Made by a program: the position numbers and the translations under genes. Of a stretch of DNA of 9,787 nt, positions 1 to 5,976 are shown in pieces (position 1 is the first letter of the stretch; each line of letters starts with the position of its first letter). The stretch covers positions 1-9,787 of the forward strand of contig JASFTQ010000172.1 of NCBI GenBank assembly GCA_050053515.1, written 5' to 3'. This DNA comes from G020354645 sp050053515 (GTDB taxonomy: Bacteria > Desulfobacterota > Desulfobacteria > Desulfobacterales > G020354645). Below the pieces are notes generated by a model. It was not told the DNA's origin. It did not search any database and saw only the letters and a program-made list of their open reading frames with translations.

Positions 1-144
1 CACCTTCTAATGTGTGTAAGACATTAGGCGCTGTGATAGGATTGAATATTATAAGATGTATAATTACGGATGGTTATGTGATATAACTGGTTATGTTCCC
101 TGCATCGCCACCATAAAATAATTGGAACCTTGACAGGCTCTCAA
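1..144. other. Left-edge intergenic stretch, no gene seen
   Basis: No credible reading frame enters from the left edge. The stretch contains a perfect 7-bp inverted repeat, CTAATGT at 7-13 and ACATTAG at 21-27, with a 7-nt loop. No T-run follows it, so it is not an obvious terminator. The rest is AT-rich. The right end overlaps the hairpin at the stop codon of the PurD-like gene. Confidence 0.5.
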
Positions 145-151
145 TTATTTT
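115..151 (-). terminator. Hairpin over the stop codon of the PurD-like gene, possible terminator
   Basis: A perfect 10-bp inverted repeat, AAAATAATTG (115-124) and CAATTATTTT (142-151), encloses 17 nt. Inside it GAACC and GGCTC can extend the stem with one mismatch. On the minus strand the 3' arm ends in a short T-rich run. The stem includes the TAA stop codon (145-147) of the PurD-like gene. The AT-rich stem and weak T-tract make termination plausible but not certain. Confidence 0.4.
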
Positions 152-1650
152 AAAGGAAATATTTTCTCGGCCACCAGGTAATGTACCCCGATATCCCTCC
201 TTAAATCCAGCCGGTTACCCTGGGGATTTTCCCGGGGAATCACCCGGATTTTACCGTTGTCAAAAGCGGCAATGAGCTTGTTTCGGAATCGTTCGGCTAC
301 CGCTCCGCGGCTTTCATTGGGCTTTATTTTTACATTGGCATTCATCCAAGCCACACGGGTGCCGTCCGACAAAAATTGATTGTCTTCCGGGGAACGGGTC
401 ATCGCCGAAGGGATAACCTGGATGCTTTTTTTCCTGATATAGTTGAAATCGATTTCGACCGGCTCGCCTTTTGTGCACGACCACGGATATCCTTTTTGAC
501 CGTCAGGCCCCCCGGGGCCGGTTACCAGTCCGGTGCACATCGCCAGTTGGTCTTCTCTGACCTCCGGTTTTATTTCACCTAGCTTGCCCTCAAACATGGC
601 TTGAATGAGCACCCCCAAATTCCGAAGTCGACGTGCAACCGGCTGGGCTTCAGGCTCACCCGGCCGGATATTTATTTCAGACACCCTGATATTAGTGGGT
701 TTCTTGGAGCCGTCCAGAGAAACGAAACAGCCCGGATACAAAATACAGGGCCGCAAATAGCCTTTCTCTTTCATTTTTTGGATCAGGGGGCGGGCAATCA
801 ACTCTCCGGCCAGTGCAATAAGCTCGGGGGTTTCCATGGGGTGCGGTGATATGGCACCCATGCCGCCGGTAATCGGATTTGTTTTGCTGGCCGGCCCTTC
901 AAACCGTTCCGGATAATCCATGGCCGTGGGCAGTATTTGAAAGTTGCCGTGTTTATCTACCAGGATTGTAAAACTGATCTCGACACCGGACATCAGCGAC
1001 TCAATTAAAAGAGGCCATCGCCCCTTTGCGCCGTACATTTTTTTGTAATCGGGTTTATAATCTTTTATCAAGGTATCGTATACTTCTCTGATCTCCCAGG
1101 AATTCAAAATAATGCGGGCGCCTTTCCCACCGGCACTGTATGGGTATTTTAAGACGGCGCCGCCAAACTGCTGGATATAATTCAAACAGTTGCGCAATAC
1201 GGTCTCATAGTCCTTTGCGTCTACACTGCACCAGGCGGCTGCCACGGGAATGCCGGCCTCCCGGCATAACTCTTTGCATTTGATTTTATCACCCTCAATA
1301 AAGGCGGCGTCTTTTTTAAGTCCAACAATTCGATCTGCAAAACCGGCGGCTTCAACCTGATCCACCAGTCCTTCAAACAAGAGCGCCTCCGGCATTGGGA
1401 TGACGTAATCAATCTCGTTGTCGGTCATGGCGCCGATGATAGCCGCTGCATATTCGTCGTAAGAATTGCCTTTCGTCGGAATAAACGCTATGGGCCAGTT
1501 CATCGTCTGTACAAATTTCGGCATCGATGGCGTTCCGCGAATCACGATTCCCGTAAATTGATCCTCATAGAGCTCACTGGTGGCAGTGGAGACGACAAGC
1601 GCGCACAGTAAGGTCCGGCCGTCTGTCCCGGCGAACGCGATTTTTTTCAT
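145..1650 (-). CDS. Divergent PurD-like ATP-grasp ligase (phosphoribosylamine--glycine ligase family)
   Basis: The 501-aa product carries the core of glycinamide ribonucleotide synthetase (PurD), which joins glycine to phosphoribosylamine using ATP in the cytoplasm. Visible motifs are VLKYPYSAGGKGA (about 166-178, ATP-binding lysine and glycine loop), LLIESLMSGVEISF (214-227), SKTNPITGGMGAISPHP (255-271) and SEINIRPGEPEAQ (324-336), matching the family's N-R-x-G-D-P-E-x-Q signature but with RPGEPE instead of RFGDPE. The C-terminal part with GYPWSCTKGEPVEI resembles the PurD C domain. Two things are unusual: the usual N-terminal G-x-G-R-E-H-A is absent (it begins KKIAFAGTDGRTLL), and the length exceeds the common 420-430 aa. 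The start is supported by AAAGGA at 1659-1664, 8 nt before ATG. It may be the organism's PurD or a paralogue with another amine or acid substrate. Family assignment is firm and the exact reaction is inferred. Confidence 0.8.
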   Translation of the reverse strand: MKKIAFAGTDGRTLLCALVVSTATSELYEDQFTGIVIRGTPSMPKFVQTMNWPIAFIPTKGNSYDEYAAAIIGAMTDNEIDYVIPMPEALLFEGLVDQVEAAGFADRIVGLKKDAAFIEGDKIKCKELCREAGIPVAAAWCSVDAKDYETVLRNCLNYIQQFGGAVLKYPYSAGGKGARIILNSWEIREVYDTLIKDYKPDYKKMYGAKGRWPLLIESLMSGVEISFTILVDKHGNFQILPTAMDYPERFEGPASKTNPITGGMGAISPHPMETPELIALAGELIARPLIQKMKEKGYLRPCILYPGCFVSLDGSKKPTNIRVSEINIRPGEPEAQPVARRLRNLGVLIQAMFEGKLGEIKPEVREDQLAMCTGLVTGPGGPDGQKGYPWSCTKGEPVEIDFNYIRKKSIQVIPSAMTRSPEDNQFLSDGTRVAWMNANVKIKPNESRGAVAERFRNKLIAAFDNGKIRVIPRENPQGNRLDLRRDIGVHYLVAEKIFPLK

Positions 1651-1825
1651 CGTTGGGGTCCTTTCAGAAGCACCTTAATTGTCCATAGCTTTAAGGTTAT
1701 CGCATCATGAAAAATGCGGTTAGATTAAAAGGTGTCATTATCAAATGGTGCGGGTGGAGGTCAAATCTAAACGGGCCGTTGCTCAAAAATATTTGCTCAA
1801 GAGAGATTTTTGAGATGGCAGTGTC

Positions 1826-2077
1826 GTGTCCTAGGAATAAGTTTAAAAAGTTTTGAAGCGGTTTGAAGGCATTTTGTTCCCGCCCGCGAGCATTTTGGGG
1901 ACGCCCGCTTTGCAGGGCTAAATCAAAAGAACTCGACCTCGCTTGCGCTCGGGACTCAGACAGCTTTTGATTTTTAACGCCCTGCCGCAGCCGGCGTCTT
2001 TGTCCCACAATTCTCAATGGCGCTCACAAAAACCTTTCAAACCTTGAGTCGAATTTTGTAACTTATTTGTGGGACGC
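1826..2077. repeat. Imperfect long palindrome of about 250 bp (MITE-like or structured RNA element)
   Basis: Read from both ends, the two halves match over nearly their full length with small indels. The left half runs GTGTCC (1826-1831), AATAAGTT, GGTTTGAA, GGGGACG, GCAGGGC (1912-1918), AATCAAAAG (1921-1929). The reverse complement of the right half runs GCGTCC, AATAAGTT, GGTTTGAA, GGGACAAAGACG, GCAGGGC, AATCAAAAG in the same order. The inner perfect arms are AATCAAAAG/CTTTTGATT (1964-1972) and GCAGGGC/GCCCTGC (1979-1985). The tip, about 1930-1963, is GC-rich. An open frame on the minus strand here (1697-2017) is low-complexity in composition and is best explained as a by-product of the palindrome. 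The element lies between the PurD-like gene and the next operon's promoter, whose -10 begins 25 bp after its right end. Confidence 0.75.
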
Positions 2078-2098
2078 AATAATAGTCTTCTGCCGATC

Positions 2099-2107
2099 TG
2101 TTATAAT
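2099..2107 (+). promoter_or_regulatory. Extended -10 promoter for the DUF1992-ddl-ATP-grasp operon
   Basis: TGTTATAAT combines a consensus TATAAT (2102-2107) with the TG dinucleotide of an extended -10 (2099-2100). The region 16-18 bp upstream (ataata/taatag) has no -35 match, as is usual for extended -10 promoters. Transcription would start near 2114, giving a leader of about 113 nt before the DUF1992 start codon. Confidence 0.6.
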
Positions 2108-2226
2108 GGACCTCGCAACGTTATTTTGAAAACCGGTATGGTTTTAGAGCTTGAAAAGGGGGGGACAAATATAATATTATAACTTCGAGAACCAGAGAAA
2201 AAGCAAACGGAAAGGAATGCCGACGC

Positions 2227-2622
2227 ATGTTACCCGGTTTTACCAGGATTGTGGAGGAGCGGATTCGAAAAGCGCAACAACAGGGTGAATTCAAAAATCT
2301 GGCCGGTGCCGGCAAACCCTTGGCGCTGGATGACGATCGGTGCATTCCCGAAGAACTCCGGCTGGCCTACAAAATTTTGAAAAATGCGGATTGTGTACCG
2401 CCTGAAATTGAGCTAAAAAAGGAAATCACACGGACCGAAGACCTGTTGGCGGGAATGAAGGATACCGCTGAAAAATATCGCACTTTAAAAAAATTGAACT
2501 ATTTAATCATGAGATTCAATTCGCTGCGGCGTGCATCCGCTGAGTTTGATCTGCCGCAACATTATGCGGCCAAGTTGGTTGATAGGATAGGTTCCACGCG
2601 ATCAACAGCCAAACAGGAATAA
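2227..2622 (+). CDS. DUF1992 (DnaJC28-conserved-domain) protein
   Basis: The 131-aa soluble protein matches the small bacterial family that shares the conserved domain of eukaryotic DnaJ homologue subfamily C member 28, without a J domain. Diagnostic stretches are VEERIRKAQQQGEFKNLAGAG followed by KPL (about 9-32), LDDD, then PEELRLAYKILKNADCVPPE (about 41-60) and the charged helical segment with EIELKKEI. No signal peptide or membrane segment is visible, so it should be cytoplasmic. The biochemical role of the family is not established. The start is backed by AAAGGA at 2211-2216, 10 nt before ATG. It is the first gene after the extended -10 promoter, and its stop lies 20 nt before the ddl start, so the two are probably cotranscribed. 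Family identity is confident; function unknown. Confidence 0.85.
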   Translation: MLPGFTRIVEERIRKAQQQGEFKNLAGAGKPLALDDDRCIPEELRLAYKILKNADCVPPEIELKKEITRTEDLLAGMKDTAEKYRTLKKLNYLIMRFNSLRRASAEFDLPQHYAAKLVDRIGSTRSTAKQE

Positions 2623-2642
2623 CCATTTTGGAGGACAATAGG

Positions 2643-3587
2643 ATGAAAAAACTTGTTATCGCACTGCTCTATGGCGGTGTGTCTTCCGAACGAGAAGTTT
2701 CCTTAAACAGCGGCAATCAGGTTTTTGAAGCCCTGGATAAGCAAAAGTATGAAGTCCTTCGCTATGATACCAAAACAGACCTCGTGCAACTGATGAATGA
2801 TGCCTCCCGGATTGATGCCGCCCTGATAATTCTTCACGGTCTTTATGGGGAGGATGGGACCGTGCAGGGTTTACTCGATTTGCTGGGTATCCCCTATCAG
2901 GGCTCAAGGGTGTTGGGGAGTGCCATCGCAATGAACAAAATCGTTTCAAAACAGTTATACGAGTATTGCGGCATACCGGTTCCGCCTTATATTTTTGCGC
3001 GACAGGGAGAATCGATTGATCCGAAGATGTGTGCGCAGCAGCTCGGCTTGCCGCTGGTTGTCAAACCGGTTGAAGGAGGCTCCAGTGTGGGGATGACAAT
3101 TGTCAAATCTGCGGATTCCCTAAAAGAAGCACTGGACACTGCCTTTGAACATGATCGGACCGTGCTGATCGAGGCTTATATCGACGGGATTGAGCTGACG
3201 GGAGGTGTGCTTGGCAATTCTGATCTGCAGGCCCTGCCGCTCATCGAAATTATCCCCGATCAGAACCATGAATTTTTTGATTATGAAGCCAAATATGTTG
3301 CCGGCGTAAGCCAGGAGATTTGTCCGGCCCGTATTGACGACCCGCTCACCCGCAAAGCCCAGAAATTTGCAACAATGGCTCATCGAGCCCTTGCCTGCAA
3401 AGGCTATAGCCGCACCGACATGATTCTCAGGGGTGAAGAGATTTATGTCCTGGAGACAAATACGATTCCCGGTATGACCGCCACCAGCCTTTTCCCTCAG
3501 GCTGCTGCTGCCGCAGGTATGAATTTCAGCCAGTTGCTTGACAGGTTGATAGAGCTAAGCCTCGAGGAGCATTCGGTCGGTAAATGA
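2643..3587 (+). CDS. ddl: D-alanine--D-alanine ligase
   Basis: Ddl joins two D-alanines with ATP to make the dipeptide that MurF adds to the peptidoglycan precursor. It acts in the cytoplasm. At 314 aa it has normal length. Motifs in order: YGGVSSEREVSLNSG (10-24), HGLYGEDG (65-72), PLVVKPVEGGSSVGM (137-151), EAYIDGIELT (177-186), FDYEAKY (212-218) with the substrate-loop tyrosine, SRTD (256-259), and ETNTIPGMT (271-279) with metal-binding Glu and Asn. I chose ATG at 2643 because GGAGG at 2630-2634 lies 8 nt upstream; an in-frame TTG at 2628 would overlap that site. It sits between the DUF1992 gene and a RimK-like ATP-grasp gene rather than in a mur-fts cluster, so it may be a second copy or a relocated sole copy. 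It is not clear from sequence whether it makes D-Ala-D-Ala or a variant depsipeptide. Confidence 0.93.
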   Translation: MKKLVIALLYGGVSSEREVSLNSGNQVFEALDKQKYEVLRYDTKTDLVQLMNDASRIDAALIILHGLYGEDGTVQGLLDLLGIPYQGSRVLGSAIAMNKIVSKQLYEYCGIPVPPYIFARQGESIDPKMCAQQLGLPLVVKPVEGGSSVGMTIVKSADSLKEALDTAFEHDRTVLIEAYIDGIELTGGVLGNSDLQALPLIEIIPDQNHEFFDYEAKYVAGVSQEICPARIDDPLTRKAQKFATMAHRALACKGYSRTDMILRGEEIYVLETNTIPGMTATSLFPQAAAAAGMNFSQLLDRLIELSLEEHSVGK

Positions 3588-3591
3588 TGAA

Positions 3592-4347
3592 ATGATCGTA
3601 ACCGGTACCCGCCAGTTAAAAGAGATGTATCATCAACTCCGCCGGGGCGATGTGTTTATCGGCACGGTCGTGTCTAATCCGCTGATGCACGCCACGCTGA
3701 TCGAATTGGGCGATAGAGGCATCCACTGCCTTCCCTCCCCGCTGTCCCAATGTATCAGTAAATCCAAAGCGGTGCAGGCTCTGGTTTACAAAGACTGGAT
3801 GCTGCCCCATACCCGGGTGATTTCAAGGCGCTTGGATCTGATAGACGCCATCAACTTGTACAACAGGCTCGGTATCGGTCCGGTCGTAACGAAGGAGGAT
3901 CACACGCATTGCGGACACGGTGTGCGAAGGTGGGAAAATATTGAAGCACTTTACAACTTTGCCGCTTTTTCCGATGCAACCTTTCCTTTTACGCTGCAAC
4001 CGTTTTTAGACAATTTTACGGATATACGCGTGATTATTGTGGATGACTATGTTGAAGCCTATGTCCGCTGCAATCCGGATAATTTCCGAAAAAACATCTC
4101 AGCGGGGGGTAAAAGTCATCCCTGTGATTTGGACGAGGGAAAAGAGAAATTTTGCCGATCGGTCATGGGTCGCGGCAAATTCCCCTATGCCCACCTGGAT
4201 CTGTTGATTTCAGAAAACGGAAAATGTCATTTATCCGAAATCGCTTTAACCGGGGGGATCAAGGGGGCCAGGATCAGTAGAAGCATGCTGGATCAAAAAA
4301 AGCGGTATTTGCTGGAGCGCCTGGCCGATGACGTCCACGGCGCTTAA
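3592..4347 (+). CDS. RimK-like ATP-grasp ligase, substrate unknown
   Basis: The 251-aa soluble protein has the pattern of RimK-type ATP-grasp carboxylate-amine ligases. ISKSKAVQALVYKDWMLPHT (55-74) is the typical helix and P-x-T before the ATP-binding fold. PVVTKEDHTHCGHGV (97-111) holds the ATP lysine K101. LQPFLDNFTDIRVIIVDDYV (135-154) and NPDNFRKNISAGG (161-173) match the D-I-R-V and N-F-R-x-N-x-x-x-G-G motifs. FPYAHLDLLI (197-206) and LSEIALTGGIKGA (214-226) hold the expected metal-binding acids, though with E-I-A-L instead of the common E-V-N. Enzymes of this type ligate amino acids to peptides, proteins or cofactors. Its ATG lies 4 nt after the ddl stop with no good ribosome binding site nearby, suggesting translational coupling to ddl. 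A relation to the Grasp-Amphipathic-Kinase (GAK) cassette ATP-grasp is possible but not tested, and none of the other GAK genes is in view. Family confident, substrate unknown. Confidence 0.75.
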   Translation: MIVTGTRQLKEMYHQLRRGDVFIGTVVSNPLMHATLIELGDRGIHCLPSPLSQCISKSKAVQALVYKDWMLPHTRVISRRLDLIDAINLYNRLGIGPVVTKEDHTHCGHGVRRWENIEALYNFAAFSDATFPFTLQPFLDNFTDIRVIIVDDYVEAYVRCNPDNFRKNISAGGKSHPCDLDEGKEKFCRSVMGRGKFPYAHLDLLISENGKCHLSEIALTGGIKGARISRSMLDQKKRYLLERLADDVHGA

Positions 4348-4431
4348 CGCTTAAATTCAATCCCTTTGGATGGCTTCGGGTTCTCCATTTAATAATTGCC
4401 AGCAAATCCATAACAAGATCGATCTAAATGC

Positions 4432-4438
4432 AAGGAGG
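4432..4438 (+). promoter_or_regulatory. Ribosome binding site that fixes the GTG start of purE
   Basis: AAGGAGG is a near-complete Shine-Dalgarno sequence. It lies downstream of an in-frame ATG at 4428 and 4 nt before the GTG at 4443. It can only serve the GTG, so the longer reading from 4428 is unlikely. Confidence 0.75.
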
Positions 4439-4442
4439 GACA

Positions 4443-4976
4443 GTGAGCACGCCAGACAGCACCAACAAAAAAAACGCCCGGACACCAAAAGTGGCCATCG
4501 TCATGGGAAGTGATTCGGATCTGTCCGTTATGCAAGAGACTGCGACGGTTCTGAAAAAATTCGATATTCCCTTTGAAATGACTATTGCCTCAGCCCACAG
4601 AAGCCCAAAGCGGGCCGCAGAATTTGCCGCAACCGCACGCCAGCGCGGAATTAAAGTCATCATCGCCGGGGCGGGACACGCTGCGCATTTAGCCGGCGCA
4701 ATGGCCGCCCATACCTGTTTGCCTGTGATCGGGGTTCCCATCGACTCTTCAGCCTTTCAGGGACTGGATGCGCTGCTTGCCACCGTGCAGATGCCGCCGG
4801 GAGTTCCGGTGGCAACCGTGGCGGTCGGAAAACCGGGAGCTAAAAACGCCGGTTATCTTGCAACCCAAATCCTGGCTTTAACGGATCCCGGTCCGGCTGA
4901 AAAACTTGATGCTTACAAAGCTGAAATGGCGGACCAGATCGATCAAAAAGCCCAAAAGCTTGAGAATAATAAATAA
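4443..4976 (+). CDS. purE: N5-carboxyaminoimidazole ribonucleotide mutase (PurE)
   Basis: PurE catalyses the carboxylation step of purine synthesis that yields 4-carboxyaminoimidazole ribonucleotide; class I enzymes rearrange N5-CAIR made by PurK. From the GTG start it is 177 aa, close to the usual 160-175 aa plus a short polar N-terminus. Motifs are VAIVMGSDSD (17-26), SAHRSP (50-55) with the catalytic His52 position, the glycine-rich IIAGAGHAAHLAG (73-85), LPVIGVP (93-99), GLDALLATVQMPPGVPVATV (107-126) and a GAKNAGYLATQIL tail. The HRSP form of the loop is closer to class I than to the HKT form of class II. No PurK is present in the window, and the preceding ATP-grasp is RimK-like rather than PurK. 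The C-terminus overlaps the next gene. Confidence 0.95.
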   Translation: MSTPDSTNKKNARTPKVAIVMGSDSDLSVMQETATVLKKFDIPFEMTIASAHRSPKRAAEFAATARQRGIKVIIAGAGHAAHLAGAMAAHTCLPVIGVPIDSSAFQGLDALLATVQMPPGVPVATVAVGKPGAKNAGYLATQILALTDPGPAEKLDAYKAEMADQIDQKAQKLENNK

Positions 4977-5604
4977 CAAAAAAAAAATCGATCCGCTCCA
5001 TCCGGACCCGCAGGTCATCAAAGATGCTGCCGCAATCATCGACCGCGGCGGCGTGGTGATAATTCCCACCCGCTGTTTATATGGCCTGGCAGTCGATGCC
5101 TTGAATGCCGCCGCGGTTCAAAGGGTTTTTGCGCTAAAAAAACGGGCGCTGGATAACCCCCTACTGGTGTTGATAAAATCTGTGGATCAGCTGCCCGGAA
5201 TGGCCGTGAATATCCCCGTGCATGCCTGCCGCATTATGGAAAGATTTTGGCCGGGAAAGGTCACCCTCGTATTTCAGGCACAAAACGATTTGCCGGTGGA
5301 GTTAACCGCCGGCACCGGGAAAATCGGAATCCGGCTGCCGGGACATGATATCACGCGTGCCGTCGTCCGGCTCACTGCCAATCCCATTACCGGCACAAGC
5401 GCCAACCTTTCGGGCAAGGCCGGCTGCTCGCGGGTGACAGACCTGGACCCGGCGATTGCAGAAAATGCAGATTTGATCATCGATGCGGGACCCTTAAAGG
5501 GAGGTGTCGGATCAACCATCGTCGATGTGACCTGCAATCCGCCGATAATATTAAGAGAAGGAGAGGTCTCGGCCGAGGATATTTTAACAGTGGCCGCTTC
5601 TTAA
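4960..5604 (+). CDS. Threonylcarbamoyl-AMP synthase (Sua5/YciO/YrdC family)
   Basis: This enzyme class makes threonylcarbamoyl-AMP from threonine, bicarbonate and ATP, the precursor for t6A37 in tRNAs reading ANN codons. Numbered from the TTG at 4960 the protein has 214 aa, the size of YrdC/YciO-type proteins without the C-terminal Sua5 domain. Motifs: AAAIIDRGGVVIIPTRCLYG (23-42, usually PTeTvYGL), FALKKRALDNPLLVLI (57-72, the K-x-R nucleotide and threonine site), WPGKVTLVF (97-105), GIRLPGHD (123-130), TGTSANLSG (144-152) and GVGSTIVDV (182-190). The start is uncertain: TTG 4960 overlaps purE by 17 nt and ATG 4909 by 68 nt, and neither has a good ribosome binding site, so translation is probably coupled to purE. 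A YciO-type paralogue without t6A activity cannot be excluded. A small GGCCG/CGGCC hairpin at 5592-5609 lacks a T-run. Confidence 0.85.
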   Translation: MRIINNKKKIDPLHPDPQVIKDAAAIIDRGGVVIIPTRCLYGLAVDALNAAAVQRVFALKKRALDNPLLVLIKSVDQLPGMAVNIPVHACRIMERFWPGKVTLVFQAQNDLPVELTAGTGKIGIRLPGHDITRAVVRLTANPITGTSANLSGKAGCSRVTDLDPAIAENADLIIDAGPLKGGVGSTIVDVTCNPPIILREGEVSAEDILTVAAS

Positions 5605-5624
5605 CGGCCGGTTGTCCAAAGATA

Positions 5625-5653
5625 TTGACTTTTGGTAAGATATTTCATAAGAG
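5625..5653 (+). promoter_or_regulatory. Promoter candidate for tRNA-Leu
   Basis: TTGACT at 5625-5630 matches the -35 consensus at five of six positions. With a 17-bp spacer the -10 would be TAAGAG (5648-5653), which matches at only three. It sits just before the tRNA, so the -35 makes it plausible while the -10 leaves doubt. Confidence 0.4.
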
Positions 5654-5666
5654 TTTAAATCCATAA

Positions 5667-5754
5667 GCCGGAGTGGTGAAATTGGTAGACGCAGAGGACT
5701 CAAAATCCTCCGGGCCTTGCGCCTGTGCGGGTTCGATTCCCGCCTCCGGCACCA
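5667..5754 (+). tRNA. tRNA-Leu (anticodon CAA)
   Basis: The acceptor stem GCCGGAG (5667-5673) pairs perfectly with CTCCGGC (5744-5750), followed by discriminator A and an encoded CCA (5752-5754). The anticodon stem GAGGA (5694-5698) with TCCTC (5706-5710) encloses CTCAAAA, giving anticodon CAA at 5701-5703, which reads UUG leucine. The long variable region (around CGGGCCTTGCGCCTG) makes it a class II tRNA, as expected for leucine. The T-arm contains GGTTCGATTCC. No duplicate of the tRNA 3' end is found elsewhere in the window, so there is no sign of an integrated element using it. Confidence 0.97.
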
Positions 5755-5762
5755 GTAAACTC

Positions 5763-5795
5763 AAGCAGTTAGACGTTTTGGACAACTGCTTTTTT
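5763..5795 (+). terminator. Intrinsic terminator after tRNA-Leu
   Basis: AAGCAGTT (5763-5770) and AACTGCTT (5784-5791) form a perfect 8-bp stem with a 13-nt loop, running into a T-tract that ends at 5795. It starts 9 nt after the CCA end of the tRNA. Confidence 0.8.
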
Positions 5796-5877
5796 AGTGA
5801 CAAAATCCGATTACGGGCACATCATCGGCACATAGCCATATGAAGGCGTATGAATGAAAGGCCAGGGGAGGGCGCCA

Positions 5878-5893
5878 GGATGTCCCCTAAATT
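5878..5893. repeat. Solo fragment resembling an arm of the inverted-repeat element at 7535-7633
   Basis: GGATGTCCCCTAAATT matches the right arm of the element at 7614-7629 (GGACGTCCCCTAATTT) at 14 of 16 positions. It also forms a short hairpin with AGGGGA at 5864-5869 (TCCCCT at 5883-5888). It may be a decayed end of the same repeat family in the spacer 5796-5976, which holds no gene that I can support. Confidence 0.35.
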
Positions 5894-5903
5894 CTAAATC
5901 CTC

Positions 5904-5933
5904 TAAAAATCGATCTTTAAGGGTGTTAAGATC
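5904..5933 (-). terminator. Weak intrinsic terminator downstream of the MBL-fold gene
   Basis: On the minus strand GATCTTAA (5926-5933) pairs with TTAAAGATC (5912-5920) with one bulged base and a CACCC loop. It is followed after a few bases by TTTTT. It lies 43 nt beyond the stop codon of the MBL-fold gene and would end that transcript. The AT-rich stem makes it only moderately convincing. Confidence 0.45.
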
Positions 5934-5976
5934 TTGCCGCAATCTGTATTTTTTTGATTTTCTATTTGAAAGCAAG

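Larger units (their letters stand above)
1651..2226. other. Gene-free spacer between divergent PurD-like gene and DUF1992 operon
   Basis: This 576-bp gap separates divergently transcribed genes. It holds the ribosome binding site of the PurD-like gene at its left end, the long palindrome (1826-2077), and a promoter at 2099-2107. No protein-coding frame in it has family resemblance. I saw no convincing minus-strand promoter for the PurD-like gene in 1665-1825. Confidence 0.6.

Noticed and set aside
1697..2017. 106-aa open frame on the minus strand in the purD-like/DUF1992 gap
   Set aside because: It lies largely within the long palindrome, has no family resemblance and no good ribosome binding site. 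The palindrome explains the sequence better.
2628..2642. TTG start for ddl at 2628
   Set aside because: It overlaps the GGAGG ribosome binding site at 2630-2634 that is well placed for ATG 2643, and Ddl proteins typically begin near the KK-V-A-L-L-Y-GG strand.
4348..4442. Separate purE promoter or a terminator after the ATP-grasp gene
   Set aside because: TTGCCA at 4396-4401 has no -10 at proper spacing, and no stable hairpin with a T-run was found, so neither could be supported.
5667..5976. tRNA-Leu as an integration site for a mobile element
   Set aside because: No integrase gene and no second copy of the tRNA 3' end are present in the window, and a normal terminator follows the tRNA.
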